From Megascapheus bottae (Eukaryota > Chordata > Mammalia > Rodentia > Geomyidae), in assembly GCA_024803745.1 (NCBI GenBank), contig JANJXV010000013.1:15249501-15313500 (forward strand): a stretch of DNA of 64,000 nucleotides, in the 5' to 3' direction. The translations under genes and the position numbers were made by a program. Positions 31,946-43,765 of the stretch are shown here, in pieces. Each line of letters starts with the position of its first letter. Positions within the stretch are counted from its first letter, which is position 1. The notes under the pieces are model-generated. The model made no database searches, had not been told where the DNA came from, and saw nothing but the letters and a program-made list of their open reading frames with translations.

Positions 31946-32551
31946 TTGCATTTTAAGGTGATAAACATGTGGATTTGGGGAGATCCCTGCTATGTAGTAA
32001 TAAGAGGGTAACCTGGAAGAAAATGATCAGTGTTTGAACTTCAAGATAAAGATCTGGAAACTGTGTGAGTGTGTGTGTGTGTACTAAGAGAGAGGGAACT
32101 TGAGCAAAGCAAGCACTCAAATAGGAAATTAATTAAAAGTACTGAGTAGAGTGACTAAGAAGTAACTATTTACACTCTGGACAGGAAAGAGTGAATATCA
32201 CTGAGCAGGTTGAGATGACGGGATTGAGAGTGATCAGATCAAATCATCACAAAATCCTTTGAATGAGAAGGAAATGATTGTTTTTCTATAGCAAATGTTA
32301 GAAGGATTTCATTAAGGGGTTCAGAAGTGTGGTGAACTTCTGCTCTTGCTTTAAATAAGAAGCAGTACCCCAGGTGTGTTCTTCCTGCTTCCTGTGTGAG
32401 GAGCCAAAAGCATTTCTTCTCTTTTTCATCTAACTTTATCTTGTTATACTAAAATAAACTTTTGCTTAAACTTTAGAATACACAATGAAAAGTAACTTAA
32501 ATAATTAATTAAACATAAATTCCCTAAATTTACAGAGACATATAGAAATCT
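31946..32551. other. Unique spacer, nothing recognised
   Basis: Contains only a short GT tract near 32064-32082. Confidence 0.4.
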
Positions 32552-32757
32552 GGCCTGGTGTGGCCGGACCCTGGTGACTCACATCTGTCATCCTAGTACT
32601 TGAAATGCTGAGATCTGAGGACTTTGGTTTGAAGCCAGCCCATGTGGGAAAGTCCAGGAGACTCTTATTTCCAGTTAACCACCAAAAAAGGCTGGAAGTG
32701 AAACTGTGGCTCAAGTGGTAGAGCCCTGAGTTCAAGCTCTAGAACCAGTACACATGC
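32552..32757 (+). mobile_element. Composite B1-like/ID-like SINE, shortened ID half
   Basis: GGCCTGGTGTGGCCGGACC, CATCCTAGTACTTGAAATGC, TTTGAAGCCAGCCCATGTGG, CCAGTTAACCACC (linker), GTGGCTCAAGTGGTAGAGCC, GAGTTCAAGCTCTAGAACC. The middle of the ID-like half is deleted. Confidence 0.75.
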
Positions 32758-32759
32758 AG

Positions 32760-33795
32760 AAGTGAGCACACGCCCATGTGCTCATGTGTACCCACTTATA
32801 CATGCATCTGAACTACGCTATAGTTATTTCCAGCTAGTATTTTTAATCTATAAAGATATATGCTAAAATTTGTTTGATTTTGCACTTGTGCTGGAATTGT
32901 AGACAGAAACGTAAAGGAAATATTTACACGAGATATAAATAAATACATAAGATGTAAATAAAGGCAATATCTAAGTGAGCTGTAAATGATTAACTGGGTA
33001 TTAATAAAACAATGCTAGTTGAGCATTAAAATAAATTATTAAAAGAATAAATTATTGTGATTTAGTTATACAGATACTTTATGTGTCACATTAGAAGAAA
33101 AACACAAGAATAATACTGAGCTGCAAGATGGTATGTACATTACGAGCACTACGGTGTAGAGGCTAAGATACTATGAGAAGATAGTTCAGTATTTGAGTGA
33201 ACAGATTTTAAGCTAAGAAATCGAATAGTTGGAGGCACTACATTATTGGCAGCAGGATCTGAATCATGTTGAATAACCCCAGGGCTGTCAAGGTGAAGAG
33301 GTGAACTTAGCACATCATCCTTATTCTGTATAAGCATTTCTTCTTTACCTAGTCCTAGCACCCTTCAAGGTCCAGAAGTCTAGAATGCACGAGGGGAGTG
33401 AGGATTCCCTGGTCTGTCATTTAAAACTTTATATGATTCTATCGTCTAATTCTTACAAAGACATGACACCAACGATCTATGCCTGTTCAAAATGTGATAC
33501 TCTTCTGTTTTCTGATCAACAATAATTTCAAGGAGCACTGTATCTGCTTCACAGGAGAATGTTATTCATGGTGCATCAGCATTACAAGGACTAATTTGCT
33601 TATTAAATACAATAAATGATATTACTGATAAAAGTAAGAAATTCATGTCAGATATTACTATTTGTTATTCTTGCTGGTGCTCATAAAGCAGGCAGAGAGA
33701 GTAGCATTAGAGTTGGATATTCTGGAATAGTCACTGCGCCTTGATTGACTGAGGCATTAATTGCCTTGCCAAAGGGCTTCTTGCCTTCCTTTTTT
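32760..33795. other. Unique AT-rich spacer, nothing recognised
   Basis: No repeat or coding signal that I can name. Confidence 0.4.
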
Positions 33796-33796
33796 T

Positions 33797-33985
33797 TTTG
33801 CCAGTCGTGGGCTTGAGCTCAGGGCCTGAGCACTGTCCTTGGATTTTCTCAAGGTTAGAGCTCTACCATTTGAGCCTCAGCACCATTTCCGGCTTTTTTC
33901 TATGTATGTGATACCAAGGAATCGAACCCGGGTCTTCGTGCATGCTAGGCAAGCACTCTACTACTAGGCCTAACTCCCGGCCTCC
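33797..33985 (-). mobile_element. tRNA/ID-type dimeric SINE, antisense
   Basis: GCCAGTCGTGGGCTTGAGCT, CTCAAGGTTAGAGCTCTACC, GGCTTTTTTCTATGTATGTG, then GGAATCGAACCCGGGTCTTC (antisense B box) and TAGGCAAGCACTCTACTACT. Confidence 0.85.
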
Positions 33986-34286
33986 TCTTGCTTTCTTTTT
34001 AACCAAGGCTTAATACCAGATTTGGGTTGAAATTGAAGACTGAAAAATACAAATGCTCACTAGAAAGTAAAAAATTGCTCACTAGAAAGTTATTTGAGAT
34101 GTCTTTTGAATGGGAAAATTCAGATACATTTTTCCTTGGTCTTTTCCCTCCTATCAGTTGTGCTGTAATTTGTGCAAAATAAAGATAACTATCATTTGTT
34201 TGGATCATTAAAATGCTAAAATGGCTAAGATAGCCATCCAAGACAGTGGATGAGCTGTGACTGGTCTATGGACTATCCTACTACCT

Positions 34287-34307
34287 CCTCAAACTTGTTT
34301 TCTCTCC

Positions 34308-34389
<82 letters not shown>

Positions 34390-34471
34390 CTCAAGCTTGT
34401 TTTCTCTCCTCTCTCTCTCTTCCTCCCTCCCTCTCTCCCTCCTTCCCTCCCTCCCTCCTCCTTCTTCTTCT

Positions 34472-34503
<32 letters not shown>

Positions 34504-34733
34504 CTCAAGCTTGTTTTCTCTCCTCTCTCTCTCTTCCTCCCTCCCTCTCTCCCTCCTTCCTTCCCTCCCTCCTCCTTCTTCTTCTTCTCTCTCTCTCTTT
34601 CTCTCTCTCTCTCCTCAAGCTTGTTTTCTCTCCTCTCTCTCCCTCCCTCCCTCTCCCTCTCTCTCTCTCCCTCCCTCCCTCTCTCCCTCCCTCTCTCCCT
34701 CCCTCCTCCTCCCCCTCCTCCTCCTCCTCCTTC

Positions 34734-34815
<82 letters not shown>
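34287..34815. repeat. Polypyrimidine minisatellite, ~110-bp units
   Basis: Each unit starts CCTCAAGCTTGTTTTCTCTC (first copy CCTCAAACTTG). Starts are at 34287, 34389, 34503 and 34613, giving periods of about 102, 114 and 110. Units contain CT, CCCT, CCT and CTT runs, and the block ends in a long (CT)n from 34738. The 530-bp stretch is almost purely pyrimidine on the plus strand. Long frames on either strand here are repeat artefacts. Confidence 0.93.
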
Positions 34816-36165
34816 TACTAGTGTTAGGATAATTTCACAACCCAGGAGAGATCTCTCCTGTCCTGGAATCCCCAGGGAATAAGTGCGATTGATCTGAGTG
34901 CTTCAGTACAGGGAAGACTATTGGAAGGGGGTTCAGTATATAAAAACCAGCATAGTATAGTGGCAATGGTTTTGCTAAGTGAACCCCAGATGGCTTCAGA
35001 ATCATCTTCTAGCTAGTATTCTTTCAGAAGCCAGGTACGTTTTACAGCAAGATAAGAAGATAAAGTTTACCAGAGACAGAATATTTTAAGAGAATTTAAG
35101 AACCATCTCTTTCTCTGTCACCATTTATCTTTCTGTACCTTTCATTTCCCAGCCCAAGTACTCCATATCCAATGTCTTTTCTTTTTTCTCACTCACCTAT
35201 GCTTTGTCACTTAACTTCACTAATTTATTTATGCAAAGGTTTACAAGTGGAAAATATATATGATCTATGTTGAATGTATTGGCTTTTGAAGTAGGGAATT
35301 CCCAGTCTCTGAAATTTATACAGGTATACGGTAAGTGTCAAATGATTAGAGTCCAGGAATTCTTCCCATGGAGAGAGAGATTTATAACTTTGCCATCGAG
35401 TGAAGGGTGGTTTTGTCTAATCTCTTTTGGGAAGAGGGCTTTGTTTTCATTTTGTCAGGTCTTTCCTCACCATCATTTGTTCTGAAATAGTGGAGGATAA
35501 ATTTCTCATTTTACTACCTATCCCTATTTTATTCCATTTCTACAAATGTCCGAGACTGCCTAGAAGTTTCCTATGGCTTATATCAAGTAAAAGTTGCTTT
35601 TTCATTTTTCTGTTTGCTGTTGCTGACAAAAGAGATTTTATAATGAAAAAAAATTACATCTTCCTTTTTCAATCTAGAATCTATAATGAGACTGTGGATT
35701 TGTAAGAACCTATGGGTCAGGTGCAGAGCACATTCATGATTTTGTCTTGTGAAGAATTCTTTTCATTGCACAGGCTTCAGGTGTTTGTTAGTAAAGTGTG
35801 AAACATACATTCTTATCTCTGCTTTGGTTTGACTTTCTGTCTTCATTTTTAAAAATTCTTTTCTTATTTTTCCTTCCCTCCTTTCATTGTTTCATTCATT
35901 CTCACCTTAGCCCATCTCTTAAATATTTTCCACCATTTCCATAATATTCTATAATTATCTGAAAAATTAAATAAGCATTTCATTCCTTAAAATTCACTGA
36001 AGAATAGAAAACTAAAGAATTTATTAGAAAGAAATACGGTCAACTGACATTCAAAGAGCAATGGGATAAAAAGAGATTGTTATAGAATTAGGTAAATTAT
36101 CTTGATTGGAGAATCCTAATAATTGTTTTTTTTTTAGAAACAGTCTTCTAGTAGATTTAAAAAGC
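34816..36165. other. Unique spacer, nothing recognised
   Basis: AT-rich, without repeats or genes I can name. Confidence 0.4.
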
Positions 36166-36166
36166 A

Positions 36167-36345
36167 GAGGGCTGAGAGCATGGCCTAATGGTAGAGTGCT
36201 TGCCTAGCATGTAAGAAGCCCTGGGTTTGATTCCTCAGTTCCACAGACACAGAAAAAGCTGGAAGTGGTGCTGTGGCTTAAATGGTACAGTGCTGGCCTT
36301 GAGAAAAAATAAAAAGAAAGAAAAGAAAAAGCAGAACACATAAAA
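36167..36345 (+). mobile_element. tRNA/ID-type dimeric SINE, second unit truncated
   Basis: GGCTGAGAGCATGGCCTAAT, AGAGTGCTTGCCTAGCATG, CCCTGGGTTTGATTCCTCAG (B box), CTGGAAGTGGTGCTGTGGC. The second unit stops at GGCCTTGAG and passes into an A-rich tail. Confidence 0.8.
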
Positions 36346-36844
36346 AGTTGTTTTTTTAGGGGATTTAAGAAACGTGCATGGGTCAGAGGTGGGATGTTCA
36401 AAAACTACAGAGCAAGGTATAAAATACTTTTCTTTTTGAAAATTACAAAGGAGACAAGTTAAATGTGATGCTTCATGATAGTAGGAAATATATCAGTTTC
36501 CACTTCCAATGATTGAAAAGTACTATGGCACAAAATTTCAAACTCACAAATCAAGAGATAAATATACAAAACAAAGCAAAACAAAAATGATCAGTTGTCA
36601 TTATTGAAAATCTATGAAGAACAAAACTTCATATTCCAAATAATTGTAATACATTCACACATTCTTGCCTGGGGTTTTATGCTTGTACCCTTACAGTGAT
36701 TTTAGGGGTAGCTGCTGAGATTGTCTGTGCATTAATCATGTAGAGACTATACATGGGAATTGAGACATGAGCATAAGATATAACACTACACACATAAATG
36801 GACATGTTAAGTTGAAACTACTTTCTACAACTATTTGAAGATTA

Positions 36845-37328
36845 AAAAAGGAGATATCTTATTAAGTGAAGTAAGCCAGATCCAAAGGAACATAGGCTCA
36901 ATGGTTTGCCCTCATTAGAAATAATTAGTACACATCAAGGGCTCTCTTAGCAGAGGATTATAATAGTTCAAAACCTATGTATATAAGGTAATATAGGATG
37001 AAACTAAATGAAATGAACTCTAGGGTATGGAAACAAGAGGTTTATCTTATGTGATTGTTGTTCTTAATGTAGTGTGTTATTTCTCTTCTCTTTTTTTGCC
37101 CTTATGGTTAATATCATGTTGTTACTGTATCTGACTTTGTTACCTGGTATATTGTATATATGTTTATTTGTATATTTAAAATAGGGAAGGGGAAAAATAA
37201 GATGAATGGGAGGGGGTGGAGGGAAATGGAGACAAAATCGTGAAAAGGGGTATCAATGTGTGGGAAGTAATGCACCTACCACCTGACTGTAACCCCTCTG
37301 TACATTATTCTGACAATAAAAAAAGAGA
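36845..37328 (+). mobile_element. L1 3' end, intermediate age
   Basis: CTTATTAAGTGAAGTAAGCC and GGCTCAATGGTTTGCCCTC match the last ORF2 codons and start of the UTR of the young copies with about 10-20% difference. The G-rich tract (37190-37215) and CCTGACTGTAACCCCTCTG...GACAATAAAAAAAG end it. Confidence 0.85.
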
Positions 37329-37551
37329 GCCTATGTGCTTAGCATTTCATTGGTTCTTAGTCAGCTTGATTCTTATTAATTGATAAATGGATACTGGTAA
37401 CTCAAATGTCTTAAGGCTGAGAGATTTTAAAATCAAATATGACCTATCTCTGGCTGGCAGTCTTGCCAGGACACTGTTAAGGGCCCTTTGGAGAGAACAG
37501 AGTTAATGTTTCTGGCAATAGGAACATGTCTTTCAGATATATATATTTTTC

Positions 37552-37740
37552 TTTTGCCAGCCTGGGACTTGAACTGAGGGCATGAGCACAATGCTTGGAC
37601 TTTCCTCAAGGCTAGCACTCTATCATTTGAGTTGCAGCACCACTCCTGGCTTTTTCTGTGTATGTAGTACTGAGGAGCCAAATCCAGGGCTTCATGTATG
37701 CTAGGAAAGCACTCTACCACTAGGCCACACTTCCAGCCCC
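37552..37740 (-). mobile_element. tRNA/ID-type dimeric SINE, antisense
   Basis: GCCAGCCTGGGACTTGAACT, CTCAAGGCTAGCACTCTATC, GGCTTTTTCTGTGTATGTAG, GGAGCCAAATCCAGGGCTTC, AAGCACTCTACCACTAGGCC. Confidence 0.8.
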
Positions 37741-38029
37741 TCTTTCAGATCTTTATTAAAGCCTGGAGATCTGTTCTTCAACTAGGGTGCGATATAATCA
37801 ATGCTAATAGGAGATTGCAAGATGATCTTGAAAACACCTTTAGGTAAGTCCTGGTATCTTACTTCCATTTTCATAGAATGAGTAACAGTAGTGAACTTTT
37901 GCAGTGCTTTCCCACATGAGATTCATTCCTCAAGGATATATATTTCCCAAGGTCAATATACTAATATTTTACTAATTTAGAAATGACAAATTCATTGTTA
38001 AATAGGTATTTGTATTCTCTTTAGTTGTT

Positions 38030-38215
38030 CAAAAGAGTATCCATTCACTCTTGAGCATTTATCCAAAAGATTACAAGCTAAGATATAGTAGAGCCACAAA
38101 TACAACCATGTTCATTGCAGAACTATTCACATAACCAAAGTATATGCAGTTAGGTAGGATGCTCCTCAATGGATAAATGGATCAAGAGAATGTGGGCATG
38201 CATTGTGAGGAGTGA
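38030..38215 (+). mobile_element. Old L1 ORF2 C-terminal fragment
   Basis: CTTGAGCATTTATCCAAAAG, ATGTTCATTGCAGAACTATT and CTCAATGGATAAATGGATCA parallel the young-copy text at 10200-10350. Confidence 0.65.
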
Positions 38216-38510
38216 AATATTTCACATTTGCCTATTTGAATTTTATTGACTTGCCTGTCTGTCCTCAGCCTCCGATTCCGTAGGATATTAACTAGGAAGT
38301 GGGAAAAAAAGAAAGGGGAGAATGAACACTTTACCTTAGGGGTTGACACTGCAATGTGGGCTTTAGCCAGAATGTAACTGGTTTGTACCTGAATAGGTCA
38401 CTTTCCCCTCCCCTCCCCAGGCTATTAGAAACTTCCTTAGCAGAGTACACCATAGACTGCTAATTTCAGGGACTCAACCTTCTCTTACATTCTCCTATAT
38501 CACCCTGCCC

Positions 38511-38513
<3 letters not shown>

Positions 38514-38563
<50 letters not shown>

Positions 38564-38600
38564 TGCACATGCACACATACACACCTGTCTATACACACAC
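38514..38600. repeat. (AT)23 tract and alternating purine-pyrimidine segment
   Basis: About 23 AT units (38514-38560) are followed by GCATGCACATGCACACATAC and CA/TA alternations to about 38600. It lies 140-230 bases upstream of the Or51h1-like ATG. Confidence 0.9.
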
Positions 38601-38717
38601 ATATGGGGGGAAATCAAATGGGTGTATTCCCAGGAAAGTCTGATTGTAATACACAGTTCAACTCTGTCATTGTGATTTTAGGACGTCAAGTCCTCTGCAT
38701 CCCACGGTCTGTCTTCA

Positions 38718-38731
38718 TGCCTGTATCACAG
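38718..38731 (+). promoter_or_regulatory. Candidate splice acceptor of the Or51h1 coding exon
   Basis: GTCTGTCTTCATGCCTGTATCACAG-type context ends 8 bases before the ATG at 38740. An alternative CAG ends at 38735. Evidence is pattern only. Confidence 0.3.
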
Positions 38732-38739
38732 TCAGCTCC

Positions 38740-39693
38740 ATGGCAAGCAACCACTCCCATTTCCAGCACCTCTACTTTGTCTTAACTGGAATCCCGGGGC
38801 TTGAGGAAAAGTACTATTACATGGCATTTCCCCTGGGCGCTGTTTATGCCATCGCTCTCTTCGGCAACGGCATCATTATCTCCACCATCAAGTCTGAATC
38901 GTCCTTGCACGTCCCCATGTACTACTTTCTGTGCATGCTGGCGTTGGCAGACACGGGACTGGCCCTTTGCACCCTGCCCTCCGTGTTAGGCATCTTCTGG
39001 TTTAACTACAAGCTGCTGGCCTTCGATGCCTGCCTGGCGCAGATGTACTTCATCCACACCTTCTCAGCCATCGAGTCAGGCGTGCTGGTGGCTATGGCCA
39101 TTGACCGGGGAGTGGCCATCTGGAATCCCCTGAGATACAGCACCATCCTCACCCACGAGGTGGTCTGCAAAGCGGGGATCGCTATCCTGACCAGGGCAGT
39201 GTGCGTGGTCTTCCCTGTGCCTTTCCTGATCAAGCGGCTCCCCTTCTACCACTCCAACCTCCTCTCCCACTCCTTCTGCCTCCACCAGGACGTCATGCGC
39301 CTCGCCTGCGCCAGCACCCGCGTCAACAGCCTCTACGGCCTGGTAGCCGTGGTCTTCACCAAGGGTTCGGACTCCCTCTCCATCCTCTTGTCCTACGTGT
39401 TCATTCTGAGGACCGTGCTGGCCCTGGCCTCCGGGGAGGGCCGGCTGAAGGCGCTCAACACCTGCGTCTGCCACCTCTGCGCTGTGCTCATCTTCTACGT
39501 GCCACTGATCGGAGTGTCTGTCATCCACCGCTTCGGAAAGCACCTGTCACCCCTGACTCATGCCCTCATGGCGAATGCCTACCTTCTTGTCCCCCCCGTG
39601 CTAAACCCCATAGTTTATACTGTGAAGACCAAGGAGATACGAAGGAAGATTCTCCACCTGTTCCTTCACACCAGAATTTCTGCAGAAGGGTAG
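38740..39693 (+). CDS. Or51h1: Olfactory receptor family 51, Or51h1-like, intact
   Basis: A single-exon 317-residue class I odorant GPCR. It starts MASNHSHF with an N-glycosylation site at Asn 4, then LTGIPGLEEKYYYMAFP. Conserved landmarks are GN (helix 1), VPMYYFLCMLALAD (helix 2), MAIDRGVAIWNPLRYSTILT (helix 3 and loop 2), HSFCLHQDVMRLAC (loop E2 cysteines), SYVFILRTV (helix 5), KALNTCVCHLCAVLIFY (helix 6) and NPIVYTVKTKEIRR (helix 7). DRG replaces DRF/DRY and IW replaces IC. There are no stops or frameshifts. I assign H1 from EEKYYYMAFPLGA and the position between S1 and T1, so the symbol is less certain than the family. Its GC-rich third positions create long antisense frames that are not genes. 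Confidence 0.88.
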   Translation: MASNHSHFQHLYFVLTGIPGLEEKYYYMAFPLGAVYAIALFGNGIIISTIKSESSLHVPMYYFLCMLALADTGLALCTLPSVLGIFWFNYKLLAFDACLAQMYFIHTFSAIESGVLVAMAIDRGVAIWNPLRYSTILTHEVVCKAGIAILTRAVCVVFPVPFLIKRLPFYHSNLLSHSFCLHQDVMRLACASTRVNSLYGLVAVVFTKGSDSLSILLSYVFILRTVLALASGEGRLKALNTCVCHLCAVLIFYVPLIGVSVIHRFGKHLSPLTHALMANAYLLVPPVLNPIVYTVKTKEIRRKILHLFLHTRISAEG

Positions 39694-39965
39694 TCTTCCA
39701 GTTCTATTCAATAATGACAAAGCAGAATGAGAAATAAAGGTTTATTTATTTTTAAAAAGTGTGGTGGGTAATTTAACAGAGGAAAAGACAAATTTCTCCA
39801 CCCATTAAAAAGATACTTCCCTTGGTGCCAAATTGTCTTTTGCTAGGTATAGAAATAATGGAATCTATAACAAGTATTTTGCCATGTCTGCCTACATTTA
39901 AGATTGCATAGAACACTTAAGCAAAGATATATTATTAATTTCATTTTTTAAAAAAAGCCCCTTTG

Positions 39966-40162
39966 GGGCTGGGAGTTTGGCATAGTGGTAGAGTGCTTGT
40001 CTAGTATGCATGAAGACCCAGGTTGGATTCTTCTGTACTGCATACATAGAAAAAAGATGCCTGAAGTTGTGCTGTGGCTCAAGTGATAGTGCTCTAGGCC
40101 TTGAGAAAGCCCAAAGACAGCACTCAGGCCCTGAGTTCAAACTCAGAGACTGACAATAAATA
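39966..40162 (+). mobile_element. tRNA/ID-type dimeric SINE
   Basis: GGGGCTGGGAGTTTGGCATA, GTGGTAGAGTGCTTGTCTAG, GACCCAGGTTGGATTCTTCT (B box), GTTGTGCTGTGGCTCAAGTG, CTCAGGCCCTGAGTTCAAAC, then a (TAAA) tail. Confidence 0.85.
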
Positions 40163-40164
40163 AA

Positions 40165-43100
40165 TAAATAAATATCCCCCTTTTCAGAAACAGGCCAAGG
40201 GTTTTTACTTCTTTCAGTTAATTAATTATTAATGAATTAATCTAACATTTAGGTCCTAGGGCACATATTTCTTGAGACTGACTTCTCCAAAAATTTTTAT
40301 TCTATGCTGTAGGCGTTCATTTCTACATTGGAAGTTAACTTACCAAAGCATGCAATATTCTAGCACCAAACTAGACTTTTAGCCCTGTATATTTCTCAAG
40401 AACAGTTGAACAATCTTCACTAGTAAAAAGCCACATACATAAATACTTTTGTGATAAATCTTTATTTGCTCAGAGCTTTTGGAGACATGTAGGGCCCTTT
40501 CTTAGAGATTTAGTACATTTTCCCTAAAATTCTCAGAAGGCATATAAAATTCTTTACAAGGCCTATTGCTGGTAGAAGAAAGCTGTAATGCATAGTGTTA
40601 AGTCAGACCAAGGCCTTTTCTCTATCTTAAAATTATAGTAGGCACTCTCTTTTTTCTCTCTAACGTTTGACTAAAGAATCTTGTAATCCCAAGAATTAAT
40701 CTTTGCTGACAAGCCCTTACTTATTTATTTTAATGTTAGAATATACTAACTGGAAGGGTGGAAAGGAACAGTTTATAATGTGTAGTATTCTCATTCATTT
40801 ATATGACCTTCTCTCATTGGCAGGAGGCCTTACAGAGAGAGGTCAGAGTGACAAGAGGAGAACTTTGTAGAAGGGCTGCATTGCATGAAGGGAAGTGCGG
40901 CAGGCAGGTGATAAAACTAGAGGAGAGTTCAAGGAAAATATATTTCATTTGTTAAGATGAGAAAAGACTTGTATTGTGAAGACTTTGGTTTCATGGAGCA
41001 AAGTCAAACTACAGGAGATAGAGAAGGGATTGTACATTCAGGATGTGGTGCAAATGTGCAGTGCGCTGGCAGAAAAATTCAGGGTCCTGACTCTATCACC
41101 CGAGAGCCCATTACAGAATAAGGGTATAGGATGGGCATCTTCAGCAAATTTCCCCTGTTATCAGAGTGCTTGAAAAAATTTAAATATACTCTATGGTCAA
41201 ATAGCTTTTATTCTTACTATAGAATGAATGATGGTTATGATCTATATGCAAGCAAAAGAAAAAAAGAAGGCCTTCCTAAGGCATTTCCATTTTATATTTA
41301 TTTATTCACATATTAGATCTAGGCATAATTATACTAACATAGTTTTTATGTGTACCACCAAGTTTTACTCATTTCTTAAAAGAGAGATTATTCAGTATTA
41401 TGAAAACAAATAATTCAAATCTATTTATTCTTAATCGTACCCTATTATTTGATATTTTTCATCTTGGCAAGTTGAATCTTGTTCAAGGTTTCGGTCGTAT
41501 TCTTCACACATGTGGATCTCAGAGCCCCTTGTTTCTCTTTTTTCCCTGAAATTCATTGGCAAGTCTAGAAAATGCTCACCTGTGGATTGTGTCTTAATTT
41601 ACATCCTTCAGTATCAATAGCTTTAACTTAGAATGTAGCAATGCCATTTAGACACTGGGTGACCTGGGGCAATGCACTTATTGCTCTGAATTTTGTTTCA
41701 CATTGGTATCAATGTTGATATGTCATCTTTTTGAAGATGGTTGGGACAATTCAATGAGGCAATGTATAAGAGTTGCTAACAAGATTACTTAGCATCAAGT
41801 TCAATGCTATACTTCAGTGTAATCTAATCTGCCTTATGATCATCTGTGTATGTGTTTATTTACAGAGAAAAATTCTAGGAATTGAGTAGAAAATGGATTC
41901 ATTTTTTCTCTATGTCCCTAGATATAGTATAATAAATGACATGTCTTAGTATTAAGTACATACTTATTGGATGAATGAATAATCCTCCAGGAAATTATTT
42001 CTGTGACATTTAATACAATGATTAAAGCAGATGTTAGCAGCAATATACAAGCATATTGCACTTGTCATGGTACCCCACATCCACAAATCTTCCTTTTGCT
42101 GAGAACATTTATTTGCTTTGCATGAAGCCCAGAAGTAATTTTAGTCTGTAAAATTTTTACCAGATCTTCTAGCGTGCAGCAAAATTGGCATCACTCTAAC
42201 TGGATTAAAGAGTCAGGAATTGTGAATTAACTATATGGCCAGAAAAAATGAAGTAGAACAATTATCACTGAAAACAAAATGTTTGTATAAGGAACCACAG
42301 TAGGTATCTGGTTTGATTCCATCATAGATGTTAGTCCATTGACCTGCTCTCTCTATTTTGGTCTCTTAGATCAGACACATTGGAGGTCTTTTTGAGAAAG
42401 GTACTTAGGAAGACAAGTACATGTAGTATATATTAACAAGTAATATATATAAAACTATTACAGAACTGTTAAATGAAGTAAAAATTGCACTGTTAAGAAA
42501 TATGGAATAGATATACTAATAAATTAGAAAAAATGTGCTTTTTAAGAGATGAAAGAAGTCCATATGATGTAGTGGTCTTCAAGATAAAAATATCAACGAG
42601 GGAAAGAACTCTGATGAATGCTGTTTCCCAGAACCCCAAAGGAAGCATGTTTATCAGTGACTGGTGGAGAACTTTTTCATGAACCTGAGAGGCATGTCTA
42701 TCTAGTATCACACAGTAGAGTTTGGAAAAAAAAAACAAGAAAATAGAATTAGTCCTTTATTTCTCAAAAGAAACAAACGTGTCTTTATTTCAGATCTAAT
42801 GGGTTTTTAACCATGCCCCCCCAAAATGCCAAAGAGTTACTATAAACTACAAACTCTCTTTCAGTTCCCCAAAGTAACCAGGCAGAAGATCAATATTATG
42901 AATCTGTAGAGTTTTCTGTTCAAATACTTATTGGCTGTTAAAAACTTGCTAAGTGATATTAAAAGAACATTTGTTCTCAGAAAATAGTGAATTAAGAGCC
43001 TTTTAGTTGGTAAATGCATAACTTCAAATCATTATCAACAGTACTGAAACATTTTTAACATTCTACTCGTCAATTTATTAATAAACATTTAGTATAAGTT

Positions 43101-43207
43101 TTAGGTAATGCCAGCACTGTTCTGATACAATGAAGATTATCTCTCAACCTCTGTATAATGTTGAATATGGAAAAGTTATCTAAGATTTTAGATACACTCA
43201 GATACAA

Positions 43208-43245
<38 letters not shown>

Positions 43246-43370
43246 CTGAAGGATTTGATTCTGTGCAACTATGAAAATCAGCTACTGTGAAAATACCACA
43301 AAGTCAAAACATGAATACAAATCTGAAAAATAACTTAAAACAGTGTGACAGACAAATGTCTCATCATCTT
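40165..43370. other. Long AT-rich spacer, nothing recognised
   Basis: A 3.2-kb stretch with only a CA microsatellite near its end. Small frames of 60-80 codons show no domains. Probably unique sequence and very old unrecognised repeats. Confidence 0.4.
43213..43244. repeat. (AC)16 microsatellite
   Basis: About 16 AC units after ATATAT. Confidence 0.95.
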
Positions 43371-43379
43371 AATTTATAA

Positions 43380-43525
43380 ATGATATGTAAAATGCAAAAG
43401 AAAATAAATAATTGTAAAACCAATAGGAAAATAGACCAATAAACATATGAAAAGATGCTCATCATCTCTTGCCGCATAAAATAGCTAGGAAAACCAGAGT
43501 GGTACCATTTTATAATGTCTCTAAT
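43380..43525 (+). mobile_element. Old L1 ORF2 fragment
   Basis: CAATAAACATATGAAAAGAT, GCTCATCATCTCTTGCCGCA and GGTACCATTTTATAATG parallel the segment near 9940-10010 of the young L1. Confidence 0.6.
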
Positions 43526-43641
43526 TTCCTGAAACTGTGTGATTTGGTAGATTTCCAGCCGGAGGAGAAGGGATAAGAAAAACAACAACAACAACAAACA
43601 AACAAACAAAAAAACAACAATTAAAAAAAAACCAAACCCTT

Positions 43642-43765
43642 GGGGCCGGGAGCGTGGCCGAGTGGTGAAGTGCTTGCCTAGCATGCAAGAAGCCCTGGGT
43701 TCGATTCCTCGGTACCACATACTCAGAAAAGGACAGAAGTGGAGCGTGACTCAAGCCAAAAGGGA
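43642..43765 (+). mobile_element. tRNA/ID-type SINE with near-perfect tRNA-like unit
   Basis: GGGGCCGGGAGCGTGGCCGA, GTGGTGAAGTGCTTGCCTAG and GGGTTCGATTCCTCGG give clear A and B boxes for RNA polymerase III. The second unit is short and broken after GACTCAAGCC. Confidence 0.85.

Noticed and set aside
34250..34882. Ser/Leu-rich and Arg/Glu-rich frames up to 210 codons on both strands
   Set aside because: They are translations of the CT/CCT repeats in every frame, with no other coding signal.
39076..39543. 155-codon antisense frame within Or51h1
   Set aside because: It is a shadow of the GC-rich receptor coding sequence. Similar shadows occur opposite Or51t1 (47969-48499) and Or51s1.
43642..43715. 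tRNA gene candidate with clear A and B boxes
   Set aside because: The box sequences belong to a tRNA-derived SINE with an appended second unit. Several similar copies exist in the window.
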